Shown piece by piece: positions 34,094 to 42,286 of a DNA stretch of 64,000 bases. The stretch comes from Aeromicrobium yanjiei (GTDB lineage: Bacteria > Actinomycetota > Actinomycetes > Propionibacteriales > Nocardioidaceae), in assembly GCF_009649075.1 (NCBI RefSeq), contig NZ_CP045737.1, positions 434,001-498,000 on the forward strand, written 5' to 3'. A program made the translations under genes and the position numbers. The notes beneath the pieces were generated by a model. The model saw nothing but the letters and a program-made list of their open reading frames with translations, did no database searches and was not told the DNA's origin. The number at the start of each line of letters is the position of its first letter. Position 1 is the stretch's first letter.

Positions 34094-35728
34094 TCATCCA
34101 GCGGCGCTCACCGCGAGTCCGGACCGCTGTTCGGCGACAAGCAGATCGGCGCAGCGAAGCGCGAGTGCCCCGACGGTGGCCGCGGGATTGACGGCCCCTC
34201 CGGTGGTCATCGACCCCACGTCGCAGATGACGAGGTTGTCGACGCCCCAGGCCCGGTGCTGCCCGTCGGTGACCGAGCAGGTCGGGTCCGAGCCCATCCG
34301 GTTGGCGCCCATCAGGTGCCAGCCCGGCGGGTTGTACGGCTCGAGGCCGGGGCCGCTGACCTCGGCGTCGATGCCCGCCGCAAGCTCGGCCACCCGTGCT
34401 GCGCCGAACTGGAGCGCGGCACGGTCGTTGTCGTGCAGCGCGTAGGCGGTGTGGGCCGCAGGCAGGCCGCTGGAGTCGGTGACGTCCGGGTCGAGCGTCA
34501 CACGGTTGGTATCGACCGGGATGTCATCGGTCTGAATTGCGACGAAGAAACTGCGGTCGAAGCGTTGCTCGAACCCGTCGTGGTGGCCGGCACCCCATGG
34601 GGCAGGGTTCTGTTCCATGAACCCGCCGAGCCCGGCGAACAACGGACCGCCCGTGGCGCAGAATGTCATGGTCATGCCGTTCACGAAGCCGCGCGAGAGA
34701 TCGGTGTTGTAGAACTCGTGCGAGTACACCGCCCCGCCGAGGGGGCCCTTGAAGTTGTTGAGTGGGTCCTTGGTCCAGATGTCCCACAGCGAGTAGCCGT
34801 GCAGGATGAGGTTTCGCCCCACCTGGTCGTGGTCGTTGGCCAAGCCGTCCGGGTTGTCGGCGTTGGCCGACATCAGCAGCAGCCGCGGTGTGCCGATGCC
34901 GTTGGCGGCCAGTACGACGAGCCGGGCTCGGACGATGTGCTCCTGGCCGGTCTCGAGATCGATGTACTCGGCGCCGACAGCCTTGCGTCCATTGGTGACG
35001 ATGCGGGTGACGCGTGCGCCTGTGCGTAGCTCGAGGCCTTGGGCGACGGCGTGGCGTGTGTAGGCGTTCCAGCCGGTGCCCTTCGCCTCACGCGGGCAGC
35101 CCATCATGCAGTGCCCGCAGCGGTTGCAGGACTGGCGGTCGTCGAAGTCCTCCGATATCGAGCCGAGGTCGGAAGGCCACCAGTGCCATCCGGCGCGGTC
35201 GCACGCATCGGCCGCGCGCTGCAGGTAGCTGCCGTGCCGGATCGGCGGCATGCGGTCGGCGCGGTGGTGTGGGTACGAAGGGTCACCGTGGACCCCCGAG
35301 ACGCCGAAGAAGTTGTCGTGCTGGTCGTAGTACGGCTCGAGGTCCTCGTACGACAGCGGCCAGTCGATGGAGTTGCCGACTCCGTGCTCGCTGCCCTTGC
35401 GGAAGTCGGCCGGCTTCATCCGGTGCCAGAGGGCGGCGTACGCGTTCGTGCCACCCCCGACCGCGTTGTAAAGCATCGGCTGGAAGTCGCCGCCGGTCAC
35501 TGGGTAGTCGGTAGGCAGCCGACGGACGTTGGGGTTGCCCGACCAGCGACGGCGCATGTCGAACTCCCAGTCCGACGACACCATCGCTGTGTCCATGGGG
35601 TGAACCCGGGGGCCTTGCTCGAGCATCACGACGCGGGCGCCTGTCTTGGTCAGCGTTCGTGCTATGGCGCCGCCGGACAGGCCACCGCCGATGATCAGGA
35701 CGTCTATCTCGTCAGCGGTGTAGGACAT
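34094..35728 (-). CDS. GMC oxidoreductase, gluconate-dehydrogenase large-subunit-like
   Basis: A 544-aa flavoprotein: IIGGGLSGGAIARTL (FAD), GGGTNAYAALWHRM, the Cys-rich CNRCGHCMMGCPREAKGT, GTPRLLLMSANAD and the C-terminal GWHLMGANRMG with the active-site His and NPAATVGALALR. The Cys cluster and the partner gene with a subunit-3-like domain match gluconate/fructose dehydrogenase complexes. There is no Tat signal, so it is probably cytosolic. It overlaps the small-subunit gene by 17 nt. The substrate is a polyol or hydroxyacid by family analogy only. Confidence 0.85.
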   Translation of the reverse strand: MSYTADEIDVLIIGGGLSGGAIARTLTKTGARVVMLEQGPRVHPMDTAMVSSDWEFDMRRRWSGNPNVRRLPTDYPVTGGDFQPMLYNAVGGGTNAYAALWHRMKPADFRKGSEHGVGNSIDWPLSYEDLEPYYDQHDNFFGVSGVHGDPSYPHHRADRMPPIRHGSYLQRAADACDRAGWHWWPSDLGSISEDFDDRQSCNRCGHCMMGCPREAKGTGWNAYTRHAVAQGLELRTGARVTRIVTNGRKAVGAEYIDLETGQEHIVRARLVVLAANGIGTPRLLLMSANADNPDGLANDHDQVGRNLILHGYSLWDIWTKDPLNNFKGPLGGAVYSHEFYNTDLSRGFVNGMTMTFCATGGPLFAGLGGFMEQNPAPWGAGHHDGFEQRFDRSFFVAIQTDDIPVDTNRVTLDPDVTDSSGLPAAHTAYALHDNDRAALQFGAARVAELAAGIDAEVSGPGLEPYNPPGWHLMGANRMGSDPTCSVTDGQHRAWGVDNLVICDVGSMTTGGAVNPAATVGALALRCADLLVAEQRSGLAVSAAG

Positions 35729-36188
35729 GGCGAACCTCCTCGGTCGGCACGAACGTGCCGCGGCGAATGGTGGGGATGGGGACCTCGGCGTCGATGGCGT
35801 AGCCGAGCGGCTGCGGTGACGGGTGGTAGTCGGAGTGGTTCGCGACGACGAGCAGGACGTCGGGTGCGCAGTAGTAGCCCGAGTACACGTAGAACCGCAG
35901 CAGCACGAACTCGTCGGGCCGGGACGCTTCGACGGCTTCGAGTGCGCCGGTGTCGCCGCCGCCTGAGGTGAAGTCGTCTGCGAGCTGGGTGAGGACTGCG
36001 GCCTCCTCGGGGTCGCACCGGCTCGCGATGAACCCCGCTACCCCCACGCTGTCGCCGGGGGGGTAGGGGTCGCGCCCCGGGATCATGACGGCGGCGATTG
36101 CATCGAGCGCGCCGTGCGTCGCCGGAGGCAGGGTCACGCCCCAGTAGCCGGGGGTGTAGCTCTTGGCCAGTTCCATCGGGTCACTCAC
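35712..36188 (-). CDS. Gluconate 2-dehydrogenase subunit 3-like protein
   Basis: A 158-aa protein with LDAIAAVMIPGRDPYPPGDSVGVAGFI early on, the type of N-terminal pattern seen in subunit 3 of membrane gluconate dehydrogenases, and a C-terminal FYVYSGYYC segment. Unlike typical members it has no Tat signal peptide. The GTG start at 36188 precedes the GMC gene with a 17-nt overlap. It most likely stabilises the GMC subunit. The cytochrome c subunit of the classical complex is absent here. Confidence 0.6.
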   Translation of the reverse strand: MSDPMELAKSYTPGYWGVTLPPATHGALDAIAAVMIPGRDPYPPGDSVGVAGFIASRCDPEEAAVLTQLADDFTSGGGDTGALEAVEASRPDEFVLLRFYVYSGYYCAPDVLLVVANHSDYHPSPQPLGYAIDAEVPIPTIRRGTFVPTEEVRHVLHR

Positions 36189-36221
36189 TCTCGTTCTCGG
36201 GTCGGTGGGGGTCTGCTTCGG

Positions 36222-36611
36222 TCAGGCGGAACGCACTCCGCTGAAGGCTTGGCACCTGGCCGTCTCGATGACCAAGCGCTGGTCAGGGGTGCCGACCAGC
36301 GTGTGGGCCGGGGCGTCGTCTATCGCCTCGTCGAACCACCACTGCAGGGCTGCGCTGAGCCCGATGCTCGCGAGGAGCACCTGGTTGGTGGTTGCCACGC
36401 ACGGGTGGATGCGCCGCGCGTGCTCGTCGAACTGGAACAGCGGGTAGAGGTACCCGACCCGCGCGTAGCGGATGCCGAGGAGTTTGCCTTGGGCGCGCAG
36501 CAGCCGGAGGAAGTGCGGCGTGGGCGCCCCGCCGAGCATCGCGGACGTCTCGTAGCAGTCCAGATGCGGGACCTCGCGGACGAGTGCCTTGGCACGTTCT
36601 GTTCCACTCAT
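36222..36611 (-). CDS. Small protein resembling Xre/MbcA (DUF2384-type) proteins
   Basis: A 129-aa protein. An N-terminal segment resembles a helix-turn-helix-like stretch. LLGIRYARVGYLYPLFQFDEHARRI (shown in part) follows, then WWFDE...VGTPDQRL at the C-terminus, where DUF2384 proteins have a W-x-TP-L-G pattern. The match is visual and weak. There is no RES-domain toxin nearby. ATG at 36611 gives an ATGA overlap with the hydratase gene, so it is translated with the operon. A regulator or accessory role is possible. Confidence 0.5.
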   Translation of the reverse strand: MSGTERAKALVREVPHLDCYETSAMLGGAPTPHFLRLLRAQGKLLGIRYARVGYLYPLFQFDEHARRIHPCVATTNQVLLASIGLSAALQWWFDEAIDDAPAHTLVGTPDQRLVIETARCQAFSGVRSA

Positions 36612-37396
36612 CGTCCGCTCCATTGGGGATCACGTCCTTCAGTGAACGCAGCGGCTCCTTCGAGCCGGTCGTCACTCGTGTAGGGGCTGGTGCCGGGGTC
36701 GATGCGCAGCGCGGCGGGGATCGGCAGTGCGGCCCCGTGCGTCACCATCGCCTTGAACCGGCGCAGCGTCAGTGGTGCACGGGTCGCGATGGTGGTGGCG
36801 ATGCGATCGACGACGGCATCAAGCTCCGTGGCAGAGCAGACCTGCGACACGAACCCGATGTCGGCGGCTCGCGCGGCATCGAACGTCTCGGCGCGGTACA
36901 TGATGTCGAAGGCGTGAGCACGACTGACCAGCCGCGGCAGCATCTGGCTGCCGAAGTTCGCGCCCATCCCCACCCGGCTCTCAGGCATCCGGAACGCAGC
37001 GGACGTGGCCGCGATGCGCATGTCGCACGCCATCGCGAGTTCCAGTCCGGCCCCGACGACCCAGCCCTGCAACGCTGCAATGGTGGGCTTGTGCGACTCC
37101 AGGACCGTCTCGAAGACGTTGCGATACGCGTGCCGCATCGGGTCGACGATGGGGCGCCTGCCGTCGACCGGTGTGTGGTCCTCCTTGAGGTCGACACCTA
37201 CGGAGAAGGCGCGTGCCGACGTTGTGCCCAGCACGATGACCCGCACGGCGTCGTCGACGTCAAGCTGGCAGAACACCTCGACGAGCAGGTGCTGAAGCGC
37301 CGTGTCCATGGCGTTCATGCGCTCGGGCCTGTCCAGCCGCACCCAGGCAACACCGTGCGCGACGTCGATCTGCAGCCCTGCGGGCGTGGCCGTCAT
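36608..37396 (-). CDS. Enoyl-CoA hydratase/isomerase family protein
   Basis: A 262-aa crotonase-fold protein: RLDRPERMNAMDTAL, AFSVGVDLKE (oxyanion-hole strand) and ALQGWVVGAGLELAMACDMRIA. The usual catalytic-Glu region reads MPESRVGMGANFGSQ, so the Glu pattern is only partly kept. Hydration, isomerisation or another crotonase reaction is possible. It overlaps the hydratase upstream by 4 nt and the next gene by 4 nt, so it is part of the same operon. Confidence 0.85.
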   Translation of the reverse strand: MTATPAGLQIDVAHGVAWVRLDRPERMNAMDTALQHLLVEVFCQLDVDDAVRVIVLGTTSARAFSVGVDLKEDHTPVDGRRPIVDPMRHAYRNVFETVLESHKPTIAALQGWVVGAGLELAMACDMRIAATSAAFRMPESRVGMGANFGSQMLPRLVSRAHAFDIMYRAETFDAARAADIGFVSQVCSATELDAVVDRIATTIATRAPLTLRRFKAMVTHGAALPIPAALRIDPGTSPYTSDDRLEGAAAFTEGRDPQWSGR

Positions 37397-38151
37397 GACT
37401 GTTCCTGGATGCGGTCGAGGCGGCGCCGCTGGGTCCAGAGCTGAACGCCTCGCTCAGCCTCCAGCGCCGCGGGCCATGGCAGCGGCTGTGACCCGGTCTC
37501 GATCTCGAAGGTCCGCTTGACCCGGCGCGCGAGCAGAGGGTCGCTTGCCACAGACGTGGCGATGTCCAGCGCGCGCTGCTCGACCTCGCCGTCGGGGACG
37601 CAGACTCCGGCGAAGCCGAGGTCGTAGGCGCGCTGACCTGACATTTCTTGACCGAAGAGACCCAGCGCACCTGAAATTTCCCGTCCGCCGAGACGGCGAG
37701 CCAACGTGAAGAAGCCTCCGCCCGGGTGGATGCCTGCCGCCATGAACCCGGCGATCAGTCGGGCGGACGCTGAGACGACGCGTAGGTCGGCCGCCATGAC
37801 GAGGTTGAGCCCGGCACCCACGGCCGCTCCTCGTACCGCAGCGATGGTTGGCACGGGCAGGCTGCCGAGCTGCACGAAGGAGCCGTACATGAGGTCGGTC
37901 TCCTCGTATGCGCGGTCGCTCAGGGTGTCTCCGTAGGTGTCCGACCACGACCGTGTGTCGGCTCCGGAGCAGAACGCTCCTGCGTCGCCGCGGACGATGG
38001 TGCAGCCGAACGTCTGGTCGGCCTCGATGTCGCGGCACGCCTGCCCGAGCTCGCGTGCCATGTCGATGGTCAGGGCATTCTTGACGTCGGGGTTTGAGAC
38101 GGTGATGACCGCGACGTTGCCTTTGCGCTCAAGCGTGACGGAGCCCATCAC
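37393..38151 (-). CDS. Enoyl-CoA hydratase/isomerase family protein
   Basis: A 252-aa crotonase: VSNPDVKNALTIDMARELG, AFCSGADTRSW, AAVRGAAVGAGLNLVMAADLRV and GIHPGGGFFTLARRLGG. The hydratase Glu residues are not both evident, so it may be a racemase, isomerase or decarboxylase-type crotonase. It overlaps its neighbours by 4 nt on both sides. Two crotonases together suggest that one hydrates and the other processes a modified acyl-CoA. Confidence 0.85.
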   Translation of the reverse strand: MMGSVTLERKGNVAVITVSNPDVKNALTIDMARELGQACRDIEADQTFGCTIVRGDAGAFCSGADTRSWSDTYGDTLSDRAYEETDLMYGSFVQLGSLPVPTIAAVRGAAVGAGLNLVMAADLRVVSASARLIAGFMAAGIHPGGGFFTLARRLGGREISGALGLFGQEMSGQRAYDLGFAGVCVPDGEVEQRALDIATSVASDPLLARRVKRTFEIETGSQPLPWPAALEAERGVQLWTQRRRLDRIQEQS

Positions 38152-40298
38152 GCACCTGCCTTCGGCGCCAGGATCATCATGAAGTCGAGCGCTTGCACAG
38201 GCCGGTGGGGGTCATGGGTCACTCGTAGTGGGTTGACCTCCACTTCGCGAAGACGGTCGCCGGCGACCACGGCCAGCTGGCTGATCTGGGCGATGGCCTC
38301 GGCCACGGCGTCCAGGTCGTAGGCCGGCGTCGACCGGTAACCCGTGAGCAGTGCGGCGGCGCGGGTGCGCAGCAGAAGGGTCTTCGCCTGCTTGCGGTCG
38401 ACTGGTGCGAAGGTCGTCGCGGTGTCGCGGTAGAGCTCGGTGGCGGTGCCTCCGAGGCCGACCGTTATCAGCGGCAGGCCGTGATCGCCGGAGCGCGTGA
38501 CGCCCACGATGAGCTCGATTCCGTCGCCGACCAGGTCCTGGATAAGGACGCCCTCGGGTTGGTCGCCAGCGAACATCGCGAGTAGTTGCGCGGTGCGGCG
38601 CGGCAGGTCGGCGGGTTCGATACCCACCAGGACTCCGCCGCGATCGGTCTTGTGCAGGACGTTCGGCGACTGAATCTTGAGGACGGCGGGCGTCGAGCGT
38701 GTGGCGGCCAGATCCTCGGCCTGTTGAAGGTCGGTGATCAGGTGGGTTGTGGGTCGTGGGATTCCGAGCCCGTCCATCAGGGGGGCGGCGGCGGCCTCGG
38801 TCACGACCTCGACGTACTGGTCGATGAGTGCCGCGAAGTCGTCAGCCGTCGTCGGCGTCGACGGGGCGTTGGGGGTGATGGTCGAGTTGTCGCTGACCAG
38901 CGAGCGGAGCGCCAGTGTGGCGGACCCGACTGAGTCGAAGACCGGGAACCCGGCGTCGCGCAGCGCGTGCCGAGCGGCGGTCGTCTGTGCGTGCGCCGCA
39001 CACCATGCGACGACGATGGGCTTGTCGGACAGTGCGATGAGTCCGGCGAGGGCTGTAGCCGCCTTCTCGGCCTGGTCGCCGATGATGAGGGTCAGCGCCA
39101 CCAGCACGACGTCCACCTCAGGCAGTGCGGCGGTGAGTTTGCAGACGCTAATGAACTCGGTGACGTCCTTGCCGTTGAACACCTGGGCGGTGACGTCGAT
39201 GGGGTTTTCAGTAGCTCCGTAGGCTGGGATCATTGCTGCGAGCTCGTTCTGGGCCTGCTCTGACAGCTGCACGACGTCGAGGCCGCGCGAGTCGGCCAGG
39301 TCAGCTGCCAGGCTGCCCACGCCCCCCGATGTGGTCACGATTGCGACGGCGGGGCCGTGGGCACGAGGCAGGGTGGTGTGAACGTGCGCCAGCTCCACCA
39401 GCTCGTCGATGTCGTCGGCGAGCACGACTCCGTACTCGCGCACCACGGCGTTGAAGGCGGCTGCGCTCCCGACGATTGCGCCGGTGTGGGAGGCCGCCGC
39501 GCGAGCCCCTGCCTCGCTGGTCGCGGATCGCAGCACGATGAGAGACTTGCCGAGCTCTTGAGCACGTGTGGCGAGGTCGAGGAACTCGCGCTCGCCGGTA
39601 GCGCTCTCGATGTACATGGCCAGGGTCGTCGTGGCGTCCTGCTCGATGAGGTACCGGGCTATTTCGACGGTCTTGAGGTCGGCTTGGTTGCCGGTGCTAA
39701 TCCATGAGGCGATGCCGATGCCACGTTCGCGGGCCAGGCTCAGGATCGATCCGCCCACGGCGCCGCTCTGCCCGACGTATGTCAGGCCGCCAGGGGTCAG
39801 CGGTCCCACCTCCAGTGCGCCGGTGAAGGTGCCGTAGAAGTGTGTCGCTGTGTTGAGCGCCCCTTGGCAGTTGGGGCCGATGAGGCGGATGCCGTGCTGG
39901 GCAGCCACCGACGTGAGCTTGGTCTGAAGGGCCTGTCCCTCTTCGCCGGTTTCGCTGAACCCGGACGCAAAGATGACGGCGACCTTGGCGCCGGCGCGCG
40001 CGATGGCGGGAAGCAGGGATATGGCGCGTGCCGCCGGGATGAGGACCAGTGCGAGGTCGATGGGGCCCGGCAGTGCGTCGACGTCGGGGTAGCAGGCCAC
40101 GCCGTGGAGGGACTCGTACCCGGGGTTGATCGGGTAGATGGCGCCCTTGTAGCCGAAGGCTGTCAGGTACTGGAGCGGCCGTGCGAACAGGTTGCTTTGT
40201 CGTCCTGAGGCGCCGACGATGGCGATCGCTTGAGGCGAGAAGAGTGAGTCAAGTGCATCGGTGCTGGAGGTGATCAACGGCGTTCCCGTGGTCGTCAC
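38148..40298 (-). CDS. NDP-forming acyl-CoA synthetase (acetate-CoA ligase, ADP-forming family)
   Basis: About 716 aa, with alpha and beta parts fused. The CoA-binding domain (IAIVGASGRQSN, NPGYESLHG, GPNCQGALN), the ligase domain (STGNQADLKTVE and the SHTGAIVGS catalytic-His segment) and a C-terminal ATP-grasp (LKIQSPNVLHKTDRGG, VGLGGTATELY) are in the usual order. GTG at 40298, with GAAGGG upstream, is preferred over a TTG at 40340. It either activates the substrate acid or makes ATP from the final acyl-CoA. First gene of the operon; a TGGATCCA site lies about 165 nt upstream. Confidence 0.88.
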   Translation of the reverse strand: MTTTGTPLITSSTDALDSLFSPQAIAIVGASGRQSNLFARPLQYLTAFGYKGAIYPINPGYESLHGVACYPDVDALPGPIDLALVLIPAARAISLLPAIARAGAKVAVIFASGFSETGEEGQALQTKLTSVAAQHGIRLIGPNCQGALNTATHFYGTFTGALEVGPLTPGGLTYVGQSGAVGGSILSLARERGIGIASWISTGNQADLKTVEIARYLIEQDATTTLAMYIESATGEREFLDLATRAQELGKSLIVLRSATSEAGARAAASHTGAIVGSAAAFNAVVREYGVVLADDIDELVELAHVHTTLPRAHGPAVAIVTTSGGVGSLAADLADSRGLDVVQLSEQAQNELAAMIPAYGATENPIDVTAQVFNGKDVTEFISVCKLTAALPEVDVVLVALTLIIGDQAEKAATALAGLIALSDKPIVVAWCAAHAQTTAARHALRDAGFPVFDSVGSATLALRSLVSDNSTITPNAPSTPTTADDFAALIDQYVEVVTEAAAAPLMDGLGIPRPTTHLITDLQQAEDLAATRSTPAVLKIQSPNVLHKTDRGGVLVGIEPADLPRRTAQLLAMFAGDQPEGVLIQDLVGDGIELIVGVTRSGDHGLPLITVGLGGTATELYRDTATTFAPVDRKQAKTLLLRTRAAALLTGYRSTPAYDLDAVAEAIAQISQLAVVAGDRLREVEVNPLRVTHDPHRPVQALDFMMILAPKAGA

Positions 40299-40654
40299 GT
40301 ACTGAGGCCCTTCTGTTGCCTTGCATGCATGGACGGCCAACGGTCGGACATCCAGATGAGTAGAGCGGGAGAGGCTTCTGCCCTCCGCGGCCAGAGCTTG
40401 GAACCTCGACGTTCTGTGTGGCGCAGGTCACGTGATCTGGATCTCATGGAGGCTACACAATTGGATCCAGTTTGACCAGAGGGTCGGGTTACCCCGAGAT
40501 ATGGCCTGCCTTCAGAGGCAAAACAGCGTGACGAAAACGCGCTGAGGACATCTCGGCGCTTGGCGGTCACGGACGCGGCGGTGCCGCGAGGAGGGCTACT
40601 AGTCCGTTCAGACGGGCCGTACGGGGGAACCGGGCGGCGCGTCTCAAACCTTCT
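40299..40654. other. 356-bp intergenic region upstream of the catabolic operon
   Basis: No gene is seen. It holds the TTGGATCCA palindrome at 40461-40469 and probably the main operon promoter, which I could not place with confidence. Confidence 0.5.
40461..40469 (-). promoter_or_regulatory. TGGATCCA operator upstream of the catabolic operon
   Basis: TTGGATCCA is, on the minus strand, TGGATCCAA followed by TTGTGTAG. It matches the site upstream of the SBP gene and lies about 165 nt from the synthetase start. Candidate target of the GntR/FCD protein. Confidence 0.5.
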
Positions 40655-41323
40655 TTAGGGGTGTGGCGAGAGCAGGGAGTTGAGCCGGGCCTCGGATTTC
40701 GCCCGGTGGTTCATCATGAGTTGGACGAGGCCCTCGACGTCGTTGCGCCCGAGCGTCTCGACCATCTGAGCGTGTTCGGTGATGATGCGGGAACGCTCTC
40801 CCGAGTCGCTCACGAACACCGCGTGGTACGGCATCGCCCAGCCCCAGATGCGCTCGACCTCGTCGACGACGAGGCTCAGCGGGCTGTCGCGGAACATGGT
40901 GAAGTGGAACTCCTTGTTGAGCTGGCGCACAGCGCCCGCGTCGGCGCGCTCGGCAGCGACGGAGATCGCATCGTTCAGCTCGGTGAGACGTTCGAGGTGA
41001 CGGGGCTTGGCCTCCGGGAGGCTGCGGATGATTGCCGACTCGAGGAGGTCGCGCATGAGGTACAGCTGGTCGAACTCGGCTTGGTTGAGCCTTGCGACGG
41101 AGAAGCCGAAGTTGTACTGGTGCGTGACCAGGCCAGTGGCGAGGAGGTGCCGAAGGGCCTCACGGATGGGCAGGCGGCTGACCGAGAATCGCTCGGCCAT
41201 CTGCTCCTGCCGGATCTGCTGGCCGGGCAGCAGTTCGCCGCCGACGATCATCTCCTGAATTTCGTTGACAATGCGCTGGACGGCCTGCTCGCGTCCGTTT
41301 GTGCCCTTGGCTCTGGTTGTCAC
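40655..41323 (-). CDS. GntR-family regulator with FCD domain
   Basis: A 222-aa protein: winged helix (residues about 12-80; PGQQIRQEQMAERFSVSR and LPIREALRHL) and FCD helical ligand domain (about 90-210; NKEFHFTMF and RNDVEGLVQLMMNHR include the metal-binding His residues). The start is GTG at 41323 with GAGGAG upstream. It is the last island gene before the right direct repeat. Its position and the TGGATCCA sites suggest that it controls the catabolic operon and the binding-protein gene. Ligand unknown. Confidence 0.85.
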   Translation of the reverse strand: MTTRAKGTNGREQAVQRIVNEIQEMIVGGELLPGQQIRQEQMAERFSVSRLPIREALRHLLATGLVTHQYNFGFSVARLNQAEFDQLYLMRDLLESAIIRSLPEAKPRHLERLTELNDAISVAAERADAGAVRQLNKEFHFTMFRDSPLSLVVDEVERIWGWAMPYHAVFVSDSGERSRIITEHAQMVETLGRNDVEGLVQLMMNHRAKSEARLNSLLSPHP

Positions 41324-41676
41324 GTCACTCCTCGGTCAGGCCGCACAATGGTGGCTCATCGCGTGTGCACCGCGTCGCTCCGGCGTCCCCGTCTTGCGCC
41401 TCGCGGCGTTTTTGTAGCCCGGGACCAGCCGTTCCCGATTCGCACTGCCATGACAGTGGTCAGATCGCGTTACTGCACGTTAGACCAATTGTCCCCAGGC
41501 CCCAGAGACCCGGGGCATCGGGGACAATGATCCGGAGAAGATCCGGACATGCCGCTATGCCCAAGAGCGAGTATCGCAGAGGTGCGCGGCAGGCACGGGA
41601 GAGCCGTCGCGTGGGCGCGGGGTGCGGGCTGCGGAGGAGCTGACTCCCGCTGAGGGCGTCGGGGTATCTGGAGCGC
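41324..41676. other. Island right margin, 353 bp without a gene
   Basis: It includes the right direct repeat. No coding signal is recognised on either strand, and no integrase or excisionase is present. Confidence 0.5.
41505..41583 (+). repeat. Right direct repeat of the catabolic island
   Basis: It matches 21802-21881. Positions 41549-41583 match 35 bp of the left copy with one mismatch; the remaining match, with several differences, reaches a sequence resembling the first tRNA-Lys bases (GAGACCC against GAGGCCC). No tRNA gene follows it. Confidence 0.8.
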
Positions 41677-42210
41677 ATGTGGCGAAAGGTGGCGTGGCAG
41701 GGAGTCGTCTCGGGTGCCGTCGGGGTGGCGGTGATGACGGCCGGCGAGAAGGTCGAGCAGCGGTTGACCGGCAGACCTGACTCGTACGTCCCTGGGCGGG
41801 TGCTCGAACGGCTGGTGGGCCGGACTGACACCCCCGGACGTCCTTCCAGGGCGGTCAACCTCGCGATGCACTACGGGCAGGGCATCCTGCTCGGGACGGT
41901 GCGCTCGCTCATGGCCCAGGCCGGTCTTCGCGGCGCGCTCGCGTCGGCGCAGTTCTCCGTCCTGCGGCTGACCAATGACCAGATCCTGGAGAACGCGACC
42001 GGAGTCGGCGCCCCTCCGCAGACCTGGCCCCGCGGTGAGCTGGCGGTGGACCTGGTGCACAAGACCGTCTACGGGTTCGTCACGGGCGCGGTCGCGGACG
42101 CCCTGGCCGGGCGCGACGGCCCCGGGCCCGGGCAGCGGCACGCCTTGCGCCGACCGGGACGCCATCACGACGTCGGTCCCGTGCCGCGCGCCGAGTCGTT
42201 CACACGGTGA
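41677..42210 (+). CDS. Hypothetical small membrane-associated protein
   Basis: A 177-aa protein with a hydrophobic N-terminal helix (about residues 8-24) and two more weakly hydrophobic stretches (about 65-85 and 130-145). A Pro/Gly/Arg-rich C-terminal tail follows. I do not recognise the family with confidence; YagU-like/DUF1440 proteins are a possibility. It is the first non-island gene to the right and precedes the glutamate-synthase-like gene. Confidence 0.6.
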   Translation: MWRKVAWQGVVSGAVGVAVMTAGEKVEQRLTGRPDSYVPGRVLERLVGRTDTPGRPSRAVNLAMHYGQGILLGTVRSLMAQAGLRGALASAQFSVLRLTNDQILENATGVGAPPQTWPRGELAVDLVHKTVYGFVTGAVADALAGRDGPGPGQRHALRRPGRHHDVGPVPRAESFTR

Positions 42211-42286
42211 CCGGCGAGGTCCCGGACGGCGGCGCCTGTCCGCGCCTCGCGTGGACAAGCGCACCCGTGCGGGGTAGGACTTGGAC

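Noticed and set aside
41479-41492. ACCAATTGTCC sequence near the right repeat resembling the operator at 6751
   Set aside because: The resemblance is only CCAATTG and lies away from any gene start.
21802-41583. Complete integrative element with integrase and excision genes
   Set aside because: No integrase, excisionase, relaxase or transposase is seen between or next to the repeats, so only an island or remnant is supported.
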